NCBI RefSeq assembly: GCF_030408855.1
Contig: NZ_CP047358.1
Span: forward strand, 806,001-870,000
Length of the DNA: 64,000 nucleotides
Origin: Corynebacterium glaucum
GTDB taxonomy: Bacteria > Actinomycetota > Actinomycetes > Mycobacteriales > Mycobacteriaceae
Reading direction: 5' to 3'
The translations under genes were made by a program, and so were the position numbers. The notes under the pieces were generated by a model that was not told the origin of the DNA, ran no database searches, and saw nothing but the letters and a program-made list of their open reading frames with translations. Below are positions 51,125-60,854 of this stretch, piece by piece. Each line of letters opens with the position of its first letter. Positions within the stretch are counted from its first letter, which is position 1.

Positions 51125-51646
51125 CTACTTTGCGCGCGGCGTGGAAGCCTTATCCGAATCATAAGGCTCTGCGGAGATAATCGTCACCGAAATCTCGCGA
51201 CCGTTCGGGGCGGTGTAGGAACGGGTCTCGCCTTCAGCCGCACCAACAACTGCAGCACCGAGCGGAGAGTTCTCGGAGTAGGTCTCCAGATCCTTGTTGC
51301 CGGTCGAGGCGGCGCGAGTACCGATCAGGAAGGTTTCCTTGTCGTTCTCGTCGCCGTCGTAGTACACGTGCACCACGCTTCCCACGTGAGCCACACCCTC
51401 AATGACACCGGAACGCTCGGTTGTGGAGTTAGCGAGGAGCTCGGAGATCTGCTTGATGCGAGCCTCTTCCTGATCCTGCTGCTCGCGGGCGGCATCGTAG
51501 CCGGCGTTTTCCTTCAGGTCGCCCTCTTCGCGGCGCTCATTGATTTCGGCAGCGATGACCGGGCGGTTGTCGATGAGCTGCTGGAGCTCGGACTCCAGCT
51601 TCGCTTTCATCTCGGGGGTGATGTACTGCTGCTGGGTCTCAGCCAT
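51125..51646 (-). CDS. greA: transcription elongation factor GreA
   Basis: 173 residues. It stimulates transcript cleavage by backtracked RNA polymerase. The N-terminal coiled coil (YITPEMKAKLESELQQLI ... ERREEGDLKENAGYDAAR) carries the acidic tip residues, and the C-terminal FKBP-like domain includes YSENSPLGAAVVGA. The start at 51646 removes an 8-residue upstream extension with no site. Adjacent to DUF4307 and mca as in mycobacteria. Confidence 0.95.
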   Translation of the reverse strand: MAETQQQYITPEMKAKLESELQQLIDNRPVIAAEINERREEGDLKENAGYDAAREQQDQEEARIKQISELLANSTTERSGVIEGVAHVGSVVHVYYDGDENDKETFLIGTRAASTGNKDLETYSENSPLGAAVVGAAEGETRSYTAPNGREISVTIISAEPYDSDKASTPRAK

Positions 51647-51793
51647 GGGGTCTTTCAAACCTTCCCTCATACGTCAAACGAGCCCGCACGCCGTCGGCGA
51701 GCTGGGCATCGTCAGGTTGTCAAGCCGAAATCCTAACACAGCCGCAGTGCTCCCAGGCAGGAACCCCCAGGCTATCTGCGCCTATCGAGCGGC

Positions 51794-52291
51794 CTAGCGA
51801 GCGCCAAGGTAAGAGTTGGCCGTATCTATATAGAACGGCACGTCTTGCGAGCATCCGTAGATTCGGCCCGAGGACACCGGTGCACGGGTGGGCAGATCAA
51901 CGGCGACGCTTTGCAGTTTTTCGCCTCCCGCGGGGATGAGCACTTCGCGGCGGCCGACCTCCGCATGCTCATAATCGACGGCAAATACGACGCAGTAGGC
52001 GTCGACCGTGGTGTCTTTGCGGTCCACCTCGATCCAAAGACGTGCGGTGGAGTCGTCGATACGCTCCTGCGTGATGAACTCCGCTGTCACCGGGCGCGAC
52101 TGGGCCCTGATGAATGCTTGGCCGGCCATAACGACGACGAGAAGCACCATGGCCACCGCGAAAATTGCAATGACCTTACCGCTCACGCCCTTCCCAGCAG
52201 AGCCCTCCGCGTTTGGTGACCCGGTGCTGGAGCCGTAGCGGGCGCGCTGGCGCGGCTGCGGCGGAGTTGGCTTAGGCGGGCGGCGGGACAC
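51794..52291 (-). CDS. DUF4307 membrane protein
   Basis: 165 residues. A basic Pro/Arg-rich N-terminus leads to one membrane segment (GKVIAIFAVAMVLLVVVMAGQ, ~34-53) and an extracytoplasmic ~100-residue beta domain with two cysteines (YCVVFAVDYEHAEVGRREV and YGCSQD). The DUF4307 family is usually found between greA and mca in the mycolata, as here, and its role is unknown. Divergent from mca, 114 bp apart. Confidence 0.85.
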   Translation of the reverse strand: MSRRPPKPTPPQPRQRARYGSSTGSPNAEGSAGKGVSGKVIAIFAVAMVLLVVVMAGQAFIRAQSRPVTAEFITQERIDDSTARLWIEVDRKDTTVDAYCVVFAVDYEHAEVGRREVLIPAGGEKLQSVAVDLPTRAPVSSGRIYGCSQDVPFYIDTANSYLGAR

Positions 52292-52405
52292 TATCGGACA
52301 ACCTCGAAGAGAAATCGGTGGCGGAATCGAAGGATGGATTTTCCACTGATCGTACTAAGATAAGGCGGCGTTAACGTTTTACCCCCTACAAAAGTTGGAG
52401 AACGA

Positions 52406-53296
52406 GTGTCTGGCCTGCGCCTAATGGCAATTCACGCGCACCCCGATGATGAGTCTTCGAAGGGTGCCGCCACGATGGCGAAGTACGCGGCGGAAGGCCA
52501 CCGGGTCAAAGTGGTGACCTGTACCGATGGTCGGCGCGGTGACATTCTGAATCCGGCAATGGAGCGCCCTGGAGTGTTGGAAAACATCTACGAGGTGCGA
52601 AAAGGGGAAATGGCTGAGGCGGTCAGCGCGCTCGGGATTGAGCACGAGTGGCTTGGCTACGAAGATTCCGGTCTGCCGCAGGGGGACCCGCTGCCGCCGT
52701 TGCCGGAAGGCTCGTTTGCCACCAAGCCGAAAGACGAGGTCGCAAAGCGGCTCGTACAATCGATCCGCGAGTTCCGCCCGCACGTGATCATCACTTACGA
52801 CGAAAATGGCGGATACCCGCACCCAGACCACATCATGGTGCACGAAGCGTCCATGATCGCTTGGGAGAAGTCCGGGGATGCGAACTTTGCGCCCGAGGTC
52901 GGGGAACCGTGGACACCGCTGAAGCTCTACTACACCCACGGCTTCATCCTCCAGCGCATGGTGCTGCTTCATGAGCTGCTTCTGGAGCGGGGGAGCAAAA
53001 GCCCATACGAGCTCATGATCAAGCGGTGGAAAGAAAATGAGGGCGACGTCATGCACCGGGTAACCACCCAGGTGAACTGCGCGCCGTACTTTGATCGCCG
53101 CGCACAGGCTTTGACCGCGCACGCCACGCAAATCGACCCGGCTGGCGCGTTCTTGGCGAGCCCGGTTGAGGACCAGCAACGGGTCTGGCCTACCGAGGAG
53201 TTCGAGCTCGCGCGCTCACGTGTGGATTCGCCGCTACCCGAGGACGACCTGTTTGCCGGTATTTCCCAGTCCGACGCGGAGGAGGCGGAGCAATAA
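52406..53296 (+). CDS. mca: mycothiol S-conjugate amidase
   Basis: 296-residue zinc amidase of the LmbE/PIG-L family, which cleaves mycothiol-toxin conjugates to a mercapturic acid for export. Zinc ligands are in HAHPDDES (~10-17) and GGYPHPDHIMVHEA (~136-149). The first motif's Asp is the catalytic base. The length and DUF4307/greA neighbour favour Mca over MshB. The GTG start has TTGGAG 6 nt upstream. Its presence supports a mycothiol-producing actinomycete. Confidence 0.93.
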   Translation: MSGLRLMAIHAHPDDESSKGAATMAKYAAEGHRVKVVTCTDGRRGDILNPAMERPGVLENIYEVRKGEMAEAVSALGIEHEWLGYEDSGLPQGDPLPPLPEGSFATKPKDEVAKRLVQSIREFRPHVIITYDENGGYPHPDHIMVHEASMIAWEKSGDANFAPEVGEPWTPLKLYYTHGFILQRMVLLHELLLERGSKSPYELMIKRWKENEGDVMHRVTTQVNCAPYFDRRAQALTAHATQIDPAGAFLASPVEDQQRVWPTEEFELARSRVDSPLPEDDLFAGISQSDAEEAEQ

Positions 53297-53596
53297 ATGG
53301 GGACTAAATTTAGCGACGCGATGACGGAGGCGACCTGGTTCGTTCTGGCCCAGCAGCCGGAGGTGCCGCGCGGGCCCGACTTTGGCAAGGCTTCACCGAT
53401 CGGTCTGCTTCTGATCGTCGTGCTGCTCGTAGTCGTACTGTTCATCGGCTTCCGTTTCCACCGGCGCTACTCCAGGTTCCAGCGCCGCCGCGCGTTTGCT
53501 GAGATGCACGGGCTGGACCCGTTCGACGAGCAGGGGATCGACGAGGCTATGGCGGCCGCGGGTGTGCTCGACAGGCGGCAGAAGCGCTTCCTGTAG
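53297..53596 (+). CDS. small single-pass membrane protein after mca
   Basis: 99 residues, beginning immediately after the mca stop. One membrane segment (PIGLLLIVVLLVVVLFIGF, ~34-52) is followed by a basic stretch (HRRYSRFQRRRAF) and an acidic C-terminus. An internal ATG at codon 9 is an alternative. Likely an mca operon member; no function assigned. Confidence 0.75.
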   Translation: MGTKFSDAMTEATWFVLAQQPEVPRGPDFGKASPIGLLLIVVLLVVVLFIGFRFHRRYSRFQRRRAFAEMHGLDPFDEQGIDEAMAAAGVLDRRQKRFL

Positions 53597-53626
53597 GCCA
53601 CTTTCGCCGGGGTAGGATATCGAACT

Positions 53627-54397
53627 GTGTCAGTGCTCGATCCAGTTCTCTACCCGCTGTACGAAGCTCGCCTCATGCGCGAACTTCGCCACAAGCCGCG
53701 CCCAAAACACATCGCGGTAATGGCCGACGGCAACCGCAGGTGGGCGCGTGAATCCGGGTACGACGACATTTCCCACGGCCACCGCGCAGGCGGCGCGAAG
53801 ATTGGTGAATTGGTGCGCTGGTCCGCGGAGATGGACGTCGAGGTGGTCACCATCTACCTGTTGTCCACCGAGAACCTCCAGCGCACTTCGGAGGAAGTCG
53901 AGCTGCTCTTCACCATCATCTCCGACGTGATTGATGATCTAGCCACCGAGCACTATTCGTGCCGCGTCAAGCTGGTCGGCCACCTCGACCTGTTGCCACC
54001 TGAGGTGGCGGGGCGGATGCAACGCTCCGCGGATGCCACCACAGAAAAGGCCGGGCTGACTGTCAATATCGCCGTCGGTTACGGCGGGCGGCAGGAGATT
54101 GTCGACGCAGTGCGCTCTCTCATTGCGGCAGAGGCGGATCATGTCGACAGCATTGACGAGTTGTGTGAGCGGGTCACGGTGGATTCGCTCGGTGCACACC
54201 TCTACACCTCGGGCCAGCCGGATCCGGATCTGGTGATCCGCACTTCGGGCGAGCAGCGCCTCTCCGGGTTTTTAATCTGGCAGGCGGCGTATTCAGAGAT
54301 CTGGTTCACGGACACGTACTGGCCCGCGTTTCGAAAGATCGACTTCCTTCGAGCGCTTCGGGACTATTCGCAGCGGTCTCGCCGATTCGGTAAGTAG
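53627..54397 (+). CDS. uppS: short/medium-chain Z-isoprenyl diphosphate synthase
   Basis: 256 residues of the cis-prenyltransferase family, which makes Z-farnesyl or decaprenyl diphosphate for cell-wall lipid carriers. The catalytic MADGNRRWARE is at ~32-42 and the C-terminal RTSGEQRLSGFLIWQAAYSE at ~204-223. The position after mca resembles Rv1086 of M. tuberculosis, a Z-farnesyl diphosphate synthase, so chain length may be short; sequence alone does not settle it. TAGGAT lies 8 nt before the GTG start. Confidence 0.92.
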   Translation: MSVLDPVLYPLYEARLMRELRHKPRPKHIAVMADGNRRWARESGYDDISHGHRAGGAKIGELVRWSAEMDVEVVTIYLLSTENLQRTSEEVELLFTIISDVIDDLATEHYSCRVKLVGHLDLLPPEVAGRMQRSADATTEKAGLTVNIAVGYGGRQEIVDAVRSLIAAEADHVDSIDELCERVTVDSLGAHLYTSGQPDPDLVIRTSGEQRLSGFLIWQAAYSEIWFTDTYWPAFRKIDFLRALRDYSQRSRRFGK

Positions 54398-54401
54398 GGG
54401 C

Positions 54402-54412
54402 CGTCGATAAGC
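54402..54412 (+). repeat. intergenic copy of CGTCGATAAGC
   Basis: Perfect copy filling the 23-bp gap between convergent uppS and coaA stops. Flanks AGGGGC and GAATGGCTCT are among the best matches to the extended consensus. Confidence 0.9.
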
Positions 54413-54420
54413 GAATGGCT

Positions 54421-55356
54421 CTAAATCTTGCGCATGCGCACTCGCTGCACCGTGTGGTCGTAGCCTTTGCGCAGGACGAGTGAGGCCCGCACGCGGGTGG
54501 GGAGAATGTTTTCTACCAGGTTGGGCAAGTTGATGGTCTGCCAAAGTTCGCGGGCGCGGAAGGTGGCCTGGGAATCGTCGAGATCGGCGAACCGCGCGAA
54601 GTGCGCGCCCGGTTCGCGGAACGCGGTGGAACGCAGTTTGAGGAAGCGCTCGATGTACCAGCGCTCGATATCTTCGGTTTTCGCGTCGACGTAGATGGAG
54701 AAGTCGAAGAGGTCCGAGACCATGAGGGTGGGGCCGGTTTGCAGCACGTTGAGGCCTTCGAGGATGAGGATGTCCGGGCGGCGCACCTCAATGTGCTCGC
54801 CGGGCAGGATGTCGTAGGCCTTGTGCGAGTAGATCGGCGCGTTGACCAGGGGATAGCCGGACTTGACCTCGGTGACAAAGCGCAGCAGGTTGCGGCGGTC
54901 GTAGGACTCGGGAAAGCCCTTGCGGCTGAGCAGGTTGCGTTCACGCAGTACCTTGGTGGGAAGCAGGAATCCGTCGGTGGTGATCAGGTCGACGCGCGGG
55001 TGCGACTCCCAGCGCTGCAGCAATACCTGCAGCACGCGCGCGGTAGTCGACTTGCCGACGGCGACGGAGCCGGCGATGCCGATGACAAAAGGGACGTGGC
55101 CAGGGTCGTCGCCGAGGAAGCTCTCCGTCGCGGCGATGAGTTCTTGGCGGGCTTGAACCTGAAGATGGATCAGGCGCGAAATCGGTAGGTAAATGTCCTC
55201 GACTTCCTTCAGGTCGAGGTTTTCGCCGATACCGGAAAGTTCTTCGACCTCTGCCTCGGTGAGCACTTGCGGCATGGCCGCGCGACGCTGCTTCCAATCA
55301 TTGCGGTGGAAGTCAAGGTACGGGCTGGAGTCGAAGCCGCGCGGAGGTCGAGACAT
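54421..55356 (-). CDS. coaA: pantothenate kinase, type I
   Basis: 311 residues. First step of CoA synthesis, phosphorylating pantothenate. P-loop [17 protein letters not shown] (~91-107), TTDGFLLP (~127), the substrate region [13 protein letters not shown] (RKGFPESYD) and [20 protein letters not shown] are standard for CoaA. The ATG at 55356 is chosen for GACAAT 7 nt upstream; two further in-frame ATGs extend it by 3 or 9 residues. Divergent from glyA. The order coaA-glyA is kept in M. tuberculosis (Rv1092c-Rv1093). Confidence 0.94.
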   Translation of the reverse strand: MSRPPRGFDSSPYLDFHRNDWKQRRAAMPQVLTEAEVEELSGIGENLDLKEVEDIYLPISRLIHLQVQARQELIAATESFLGDDPGHVPFVIGIAGSVAVGKSTTARVLQVLLQRWESHPRVDLITTDGFLLPTKVLRERNLLSRKGFPESYDRRNLLRFVTEVKSGYPLVNAPIYSHKAYDILPGEHIEVRRPDILILEGLNVLQTGPTLMVSDLFDFSIYVDAKTEDIERWYIERFLKLRSTAFREPGAHFARFADLDDSQATFRARELWQTINLPNLVENILPTRVRASLVLRKGYDHTVQRVRMRKI

Positions 55357-55419
55357 GTGCTCCATTGTCGCACCCTGGTTCACTCAGGTGACTTTCGGGG
55401 CGCGCGGTGGGCGGGTGCC

Positions 55420-55425
55420 TATACT
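55420..55425 (+). promoter_or_regulatory. -10 box of glyA
   Basis: TATACT, 74 bp before the GTG start, implying a leader of roughly 65 nt. A -35 is less clear. Confidence 0.5.
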
Positions 55426-55455
55426 GCAAAGAAACGACTGAGTTTGTTTTTCTCC

Positions 55456-55484
55456 CCTTCATTCCAAACACCTTCATTCCAAAC
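55456..55484 (+). repeat. direct repeat in the glyA leader
   Basis: CCTTCATTCCAAAC occurs twice with a 15-bp period between the putative -10 box and the ribosome binding site, so it would be in the mRNA. Confidence 0.8.
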
Positions 55485-55498
55485 CTTGAAAGGATTCG

Positions 55499-56821
55499 GT
55501 GGAAACGTCCGTGTCTGCGCCCGACAACCACTCTGAAGACCTCCGCTACCAGGACCTTGCAACCTACGACCCTGAAGTGCACGCCGCGATCGTGGGCGAG
55601 CTGGAGCGCCAGCGCACCACGCTGGAGATGATCGCGTCGGAGAACTTCGTGCCCCGCAGCGTGCTGCAGGCGCAGGGCTCCGTGTTCACCAACAAGTACG
55701 CCGAGGGGTACCCAGGACGTCGCTACTACGGCGGCTGCGAGCACGCCGACGTGGTGGAAGATCTGGCCCGCGAGCGTGCCAAAGAAGTGTTCGGGGCGAA
55801 GTTCGCGAACGTGCAACCACACTCCGGCGCGCAGGCGAACGCGGCCGTGCTCATGGCGCTGGCTGAGCCGGGCGACACCATCCTCGGCCTGTCGCTGGCC
55901 CACGGCGGCCACCTCACCCACGGCATGAAGATCAACTTTTCCGGGCGTCTCTACAACGTCGCCGCCTACGAGGTGGAGGAAGACACCCACCTCATCGACA
56001 TGGCGAAGCTGCGCGAGCAGGCGCGCGAGGTCAAGCCGAAGGTGATCATCGCGGGCTGGTCCGCGTACCCGCGCCACGAGGACTTCGCCGAGTTCCGCGC
56101 CATCGCGGACGAGGTCGGCGCGTACCTCTGGGTGGACATGGCGCACTTCGCTGGCCTGGTCGCCGCTGGCCTGCACCCGTCGCCGGTGCCGCACGCACAC
56201 GTGGTTTCCTCCACTGTGCACAAGACGCTGGGCGGTCCGCGCTCCGGCTTCATCCTGACCAACGATGAGGACCTGAACAAGAAGCTCAACTCCGCTGTCT
56301 TCCCTGGTCAGCAGGGTGGCCCGCTCATGCACGTCGTGGCTGCAAAGGCCATCGCGTTCAAGATCGCGGCCACCGAGGAGTTCAAGGATCGCCAGCAGCG
56401 CACCATCGACGGCGCCAGGATTCTCGCGGAGCGGTTGCTTGCCGACGACGCACGTGAAGCCGGTGTCAGCGTCATCTCCGGCGGCACCGACGTGCACCTC
56501 GTGCTTGTAGACCTGCGCAACTCCGAAATGGACGGCCAGCAGGCGGAGGATCTGCTCCACGAGGCGGGCATCACCGTCAACCGCAACGCCGTGCCGTTCG
56601 ACCCGCGTCCGCCAGCCGTCACCTCCGGCCTGCGCATCGGCACCTCCGCGCTGGCGACCCGCGGCTTCGGCGAGGAGGACTTCCGCGAGGTTGCGGAGAT
56701 CATCGCCGAGACGCTGATCAAGGGCAAGAGCGCCGATCTCGAGGCGCTCAAGGCGCGCTCCGCCGCACTGGGTGAGAAGTACCCGCTCTACCCAGGCATC
56801 GAGGATTGGAAGATGCTCTAG
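55499..56821 (+). CDS. glyA: serine hydroxymethyltransferase
   Basis: 440 residues. PLP enzyme interconverting serine and glycine with tetrahydrofolate, the main source of one-carbon units. It carries [15 protein letters not shown], the YPGRRYYGG loop and the Schiff-base lysine in [13 protein letters not shown] (~237-249), ending with EDWKML. The GTG start has AAAGGA 5 nt upstream. A leader with a direct repeat suggests specific control. It overlaps the DUF5997 gene by 4 bp at the end. Confidence 0.96.
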   Translation: METSVSAPDNHSEDLRYQDLATYDPEVHAAIVGELERQRTTLEMIASENFVPRSVLQAQGSVFTNKYAEGYPGRRYYGGCEHADVVEDLARERAKEVFGAKFANVQPHSGAQANAAVLMALAEPGDTILGLSLAHGGHLTHGMKINFSGRLYNVAAYEVEEDTHLIDMAKLREQAREVKPKVIIAGWSAYPRHEDFAEFRAIADEVGAYLWVDMAHFAGLVAAGLHPSPVPHAHVVSSTVHKTLGGPRSGFILTNDEDLNKKLNSAVFPGQQGGPLMHVVAAKAIAFKIAATEEFKDRQQRTIDGARILAERLLADDAREAGVSVISGGTDVHLVLVDLRNSEMDGQQAEDLLHEAGITVNRNAVPFDPRPPAVTSGLRIGTSALATRGFGEEDFREVAEIIAETLIKGKSADLEALKARSAALGEKYPLYPGIEDWKML

Positions 56822-57210
56822 CCCTCAGCAGCCTCAGCGTCAGAGTTTGCCGCCGGCCCGTGTTCCTGCCCGTGTTCCTCCGCAAAGGAGGCACGGGCCT
56901 TTTGCAGCCATTCGGGTTGGTCTTCAAGCAGCGCTTTGATCTGCGTGGTGGTCAACGGCTCGTCCATGTCGTTGTTCTTCAGCGCCGTAATCGAGATCCC
57001 GAGTTTGCGCGCCACCTCGGGGCGCGGGTGCGGCCCTTCTCGACGCAGGGTCGCCAGCCACTCCGGCGGGTTGTTTTGCAGATCCCGCAGCTCAGCATGG
57101 GTAATTGCACCCTGCTGGAAGTCCTCTGGGGTAGCGGGGAGGTAGATGCCGAGCTTTTTCGCTGCGGTCGCTGGCTTCATTGCGGTGCCGGAAGGCTGCT
57201 GGTCACTCAT
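56818..57210 (-). CDS. DUF5997 family protein
   Basis: 130 residues, soluble. The central part ([44 protein letters not shown]) matches my memory of DUF5997, an actinobacterial family often divergent from a LysR substrate-domain-like protein, as here. It contains a helix-turn-helix-like segment ([15 protein letters not shown]) that could bind DNA, but this is conjecture. Low-complexity acidic C-terminus. Confidence 0.82.
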   Translation of the reverse strand: MSDQQPSGTAMKPATAAKKLGIYLPATPEDFQQGAITHAELRDLQNNPPEWLATLRREGPHPRPEVARKLGISITALKNNDMDEPLTTTQIKALLEDQPEWLQKARASFAEEHGQEHGPAANSDAEAAEG

Positions 57211-57235
57211 GGCTCAAACGGTAGCATCGAAGCCT

Positions 57236-57925
57236 ATGCTCACCATCGCGTTTGTCACGGGCACCGAGCCGGGGAAATGGTTTCGCCGCTACGAGGAGCT
57301 TTCGGGCAATCGCTTATCGACGGTCCCTTCAACCGATCCTTTCCGCCTCCTCGCCGCCGGCGAGGAGGCCGAGACGGGGCAGGCAGACATCGCACTCATG
57401 CGTCTTCCCGATCCACGCGTGGGGGACGAGCACCACGTCGTGCGTCTTTACGACGAAGCCCCGGGCGTGGCGGTGCCGAAGGATTCCATTTTCGCGGAGC
57501 TGGGTGAGGCTGTGGCCGAGCGCGACCTCGACGGCGAGATCTGCAACTTCACCTACTTGCCGGGGGCGGACTCCGCCGCCAGTGTCGACGAGCTGCGGGC
57601 GGCGCTCCAGGTGGTCGCCGCCAATGTCGGTGTTGCGCGTGCACCGTTGCCGTTGCTCAAGGCGCTGAGCAAGAAACAGGTGGTGCCGCTTGAACTGAAA
57701 GGCGCTGCGGACGGGGAGACGCAGATCGGGCTGGTGTGGCGCAAGGAGCGAGATGCCGAGGACGTGCAGGACTTCGTTGGCGTTGCAAAGGGGAGAACGG
57801 TGCGTTCATCGCGGGGTAGGGGTTCGGAAGAGAAGCGCAGTTCTGCAAACTCACGCATTCGTGGTAAAGGGAAAGTCCATCGCGAGCATTCACGCAACCG
57901 GAAGCGGACTCGTCGCCCCCATTAA
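57236..57925 (+). CDS. LysR-substrate-domain-like protein without HTH
   Basis: 229 residues. The first ~180 resemble the periplasmic-binding-like effector domain of LysR regulators (MLTIAFVTGTEPGKW, ADIALMRLPDP, YDEAPGVAVPKDS) without any DNA-binding domain. A very basic ~45-residue tail follows (Arg/Lys/Ser), unusual for the family. The start at 57236 has TAGCAT 8 nt upstream. Divergent from DUF5997; the pair probably works together, but the role is unknown. Contains the 11-mer (57312; residues RLST). Confidence 0.78.
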   Translation: MLTIAFVTGTEPGKWFRRYEELSGNRLSTVPSTDPFRLLAAGEEAETGQADIALMRLPDPRVGDEHHVVRLYDEAPGVAVPKDSIFAELGEAVAERDLDGEICNFTYLPGADSAASVDELRAALQVVAANVGVARAPLPLLKALSKKQVVPLELKGAADGETQIGLVWRKERDAEDVQDFVGVAKGRTVRSSRGRGSEEKRSSANSRIRGKGKVHREHSRNRKRTRRPH

Positions 57926-58004
57926 GGGGTGTCGGTCGGTTGTCTAACAATAGGTGTATGCATAATGGAATGCAGCTCGAAAATAGGAGAAAGGTATTAT
58001 CAAG

Positions 58005-58616
58005 ATGATGAACCGCAAGATCATTGTTTCCGTTGCCGCTCTGGGCCTTGCAACCGGCCTGGCCGCGTGCTCCAACGACGGCGACACCTCCACCACTGTG
58101 GAGGAGACCGCAACCGAGACCAACGTCTCCACCGAGACCGTCGCTGAGGAGACCGAGACCGTAAGCTCCGATGCATCCGAGTCTGCTGAGTCCGGCGCTG
58201 CGTCCGACGCCGCTGCTGCAGATGGTGCTGAGGCAACCGAGGAGCTCGCACTGGCTAGCGGCGAGACCGCGCTGGTGCCGCAGGGCGTCATCGATGCCAT
58301 CGACAAGCACGGCGAGGCGTCCTGGGGCGAGCCGATCGCTGCTGAGGAGACCGACGGCGGCTGGATCATCTCCTACGACGGTGAGCACTACGTGACCTGG
58401 AACGAGGCCACCGGTGGCGCACCGATCTGGGGCGAGATCGCAAACGTCTGGATCAACGACGTTGACGGTGCGCGCGAGCTCGGCTTCCCGACCATGCCGG
58501 AGACCCCGAACACCGATGAGACCGGCTGGAACCAGGAGTTCGAGAACGGCACCATCGAGTGGAAGCGCGAGGCTGGCTCCACCGACGCATTCGAGGCGCT
58601 GGTGACCAAGAAGTAG
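58005..58616 (+). CDS. LGFP-repeat lipoprotein
   Basis: 203 residues. Lipobox LAAC (Cys ~22). A long Glu/Thr/Ser/Ala-rich disordered linker (~23-90) leads to a C-terminal part with an LGFP motif (ELGFPTMPETP) followed by GWNQEFENGTIEWKRE, the typical pattern of LGFP repeats linked to cell-wall anchoring in corynebacteria. A GGAG-type site precedes the ATG. The terminator below ends it. Confidence 0.85.
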   Translation: MMNRKIIVSVAALGLATGLAACSNDGDTSTTVEETATETNVSTETVAEETETVSSDASESAESGAASDAAAADGAEATEELALASGETALVPQGVIDAIDKHGEASWGEPIAAEETDGGWIISYDGEHYVTWNEATGGAPIWGEIANVWINDVDGARELGFPTMPETPNTDETGWNQEFENGTIEWKREAGSTDAFEALVTKK

Positions 58617-58638
58617 GGTTTGCCCTCTTTCACGTCGA

Positions 58639-58673
58639 AAGCCCCAACCGGAATCATCCGGTTGGGGCTTTTT
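58639..58673. terminator. bidirectional terminator
   Basis: AAGCCCCAACCGG / CCGGTTGGGGCTT with a 6-nt loop and T5 on the plus side, between the LGFP lipoprotein and the DHA2 exporter ends. Confidence 0.92.
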
Positions 58674-58683
58674 CGTCGTCAAG

Positions 58684-60255
58684 CTAACTCAAGTCTTCCT
58701 TGAGTGGTTCCTCCTTGACTGGGAGCAAGATGACGAGCGCGAGCACAGCGAGCGGGACCATGAGCAAGAACACGGGGGTCAAACCGTCGTTGTAGCTTGA
58801 GAGCACGACCTCGCGCAGCGGCCCCGGGAGCTGAGAAACCAGCTCCGGGGTGAGGCTGTTTGCTGCGCCGTTGTTGAACTGTGCCGCCCATTTGGGGCCT
58901 TCCTCTGGGCCAAGCTCGGTGAGTGCCTGCGGGAGGCGGTCTTCGAGGTGGCTGCGCATGTTGTGGATGAACAGCGAACCGGACAGCGAGGCACCGATGG
59001 CGGATCCGATCTGGCGGAAGAAGTTGTTGGTGCTGGTGGCGGTGCCGACGGCAGAAAGGGGGAAGGAGTTCTGCACGATGAGCACGAGAACCTGCATGAC
59101 CAGGCCCAGGCCGAAGCCGAAGACGAACATGTAGATCCCGAGCCGGGTGAGCGTCGTTTCCGTTTGCAACGTGGAGAAGAGGTACAGCCCCACCGTGGTC
59201 ACGGCCATGCCCACGAGCGGGTAGATCTTGTAGCGGCCGGTCTTGGAGATGATGAAGCCGACGGCCATACCCGTCACGAGCATGCCGATGACCATGGGCA
59301 GCATCATCAGGCCCGCCTCGGTAGGCGTGAGCTCGTGCACCATCTGCAGGTAGGTGGGCAGGTACGCCAAAGCCGAAGTCATGGCGAAACCGAGCACCGT
59401 GCCTGCTGTCGTGGTGAGCACCATGTTGCGGTTGGTGAACAGGTCCAGTGGGATAAGCGGGTTGCTTGCGCGCAGCTCGACGAAGACGAACGCCACCGCA
59501 GCCACAAGCGCGATCGAAGCGGTGCTGATGATGGTGGGAGAGGCCCACTCATACTGGGTGCCGCCCCAGGTGGTTGTGAGAATAAGTGCGGTAGTGGCGA
59601 CCACCATGAGCAAGGTGCCCAGCCAGTCGGCTTCAAGGTCTTTGATGGAACCGCGGCGCAGTTTCAGCACGATCGCTGAGATAGTCATTGCGAGGAGGCC
59701 AAGCGGGATGTTCATCCACAGTGCCCAGCGCCAGCCGGGACCGTCGGTGAACCAGCCGCCGAGTACCGGGCCGAGGACGGATGCGACGCCGAAGACGGCA
59801 CCCATCACGCCCATGTACTTGCCGCGTTCGCGGGCCGGGACGACCTCGGCGATGATGGATTGAGAGTTGACCATCATCCCGCCTGCGCCGAGACCCTGCA
59901 CGGCGCGGCCGAGGATGAGCAGTTCCATCGTGTGGGCGAACCCGCCGATGGCCGAACCGATGATGAACAGCGCAATGCCGCCGATGTAGAGCCACTTGCG
60001 GCCGAGGATGTCGCCGAGCTTGCCGTTGATTGGCATTGCGATGGTCATGGTAACCAGGAATGAGGAGATGACCCAGCTCATGTGCTCTACGCCGCCGAGC
60101 TCGCCGACGATGGTCGGCAGCGCGGTGGAGAAGATCATTTGCCCCAGCGAGCTCATGAGCATCGTGGTCAGCAGGGCAGCAAAGACCCAGCCGACGTTTG
60201 GTTTGTGCTGCGGTTCTTCCACCTCAGGCGCTGAGGTGGTCGGAGTTTCTACCAT
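58684..60255 (-). CDS. DHA2-type drug:H+ antiporter (EmrB/QacA)
   Basis: 523 residues, 14 membrane segments. Motif [13 protein letters not shown] (~76-87), motif [23 protein letters not shown] (as [14 protein letters not shown] and GPGWRW, ~155-176) and the QGLGAGGMM segment mark it as a DHA2 exporter. The start lies inside the end of the TetR gene (7-bp overlap), so both are one operon. Substrates probably lipophilic cations or drugs, not predictable. Confidence 0.92.
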   Translation of the reverse strand: MVETPTTSAPEVEEPQHKPNVGWVFAALLTTMLMSSLGQMIFSTALPTIVGELGGVEHMSWVISSFLVTMTIAMPINGKLGDILGRKWLYIGGIALFIIGSAIGGFAHTMELLILGRAVQGLGAGGMMVNSQSIIAEVVPARERGKYMGVMGAVFGVASVLGPVLGGWFTDGPGWRWALWMNIPLGLLAMTISAIVLKLRRGSIKDLEADWLGTLLMVVATTALILTTTWGGTQYEWASPTIISTASIALVAAVAFVFVELRASNPLIPLDLFTNRNMVLTTTAGTVLGFAMTSALAYLPTYLQMVHELTPTEAGLMMLPMVIGMLVTGMAVGFIISKTGRYKIYPLVGMAVTTVGLYLFSTLQTETTLTRLGIYMFVFGFGLGLVMQVLVLIVQNSFPLSAVGTATSTNNFFRQIGSAIGASLSGSLFIHNMRSHLEDRLPQALTELGPEEGPKWAAQFNNGAANSLTPELVSQLPGPLREVVLSSYNDGLTPVFLLMVPLAVLALVILLPVKEEPLKEDLS

Positions 60256-60854
60256 TGAAGTTCCTTCGTGTAAGTGGTGATGCGTTGCGCGGTGTGTCGG
60301 AGTCCTTCGAGGGGATCTTCGTGTGTGGAGGGGTTCCAGAGGTAACGTGCCATGGCGGTACTAAACAGGCCCACGATCATGTGGGCTTCCTCCTGAACCC
60401 CCCAATCGGTAACTCTGTCGGCGGGGAAGTGCTCGAGGTGATCGCCTACGGCGCGGCCGAGATCCGTCAACATCCCGCGCTTTCTCGCCGCTTCCGCGTG
60501 GAGGAGCTCCGGGTTGTTATCCAGCATTCGCTGGCGGGTTTCTTGGTTGGGGCCGTAAGCATCTTCCACCGTCTCCAAGCTGGTGACGATGAGGTCGATC
60601 ATGTTGCCCGTCGGCGTTGTCCGGATCCGCTCCAGCGATGCCGACGTGAACGCGAACGGAAACACACCGAGAACAGCCTCGTCCTTCGAGTCCATGTAGT
60701 TGAAAAACGTGCGACGTGAAATCTCCGCGGACCGGCAAATATCTTCGACCGTGACGCTGCCGTAACCGTTGGCTTGGACCAGCTTCACCGCTTCGTCGAT
60801 AATGCGCCGCTTGGTTTCGCGCCGCTTCTTATCGCGGATTCCATCGTTTTGCAC
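60249..60854 (-). CDS. TetR-family regulator of the DHA2 exporter
   Basis: 201 residues. [25 protein letters not shown] (split as [11 protein letters not shown] and [11 protein letters not shown], ~31-52). First gene of the operon. The GTG at 60854 is chosen because TAATAT ends 8 nt before it and because the operator covers it; longer versions exist upstream. It probably represses itself and the exporter. Confidence 0.88.
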   Translation of the reverse strand: MQNDGIRDKKRRETKRRIIDEAVKLVQANGYGSVTVEDICRSAEISRRTFFNYMDSKDEAVLGVFPFAFTSASLERIRTTPTGNMIDLIVTSLETVEDAYGPNQETRQRMLDNNPELLHAEAARKRGMLTDLGRAVGDHLEHFPADRVTDWGVQEEAHMIVGLFSTAMARYLWNPSTHEDPLEGLRHTAQRITTYTKELQW

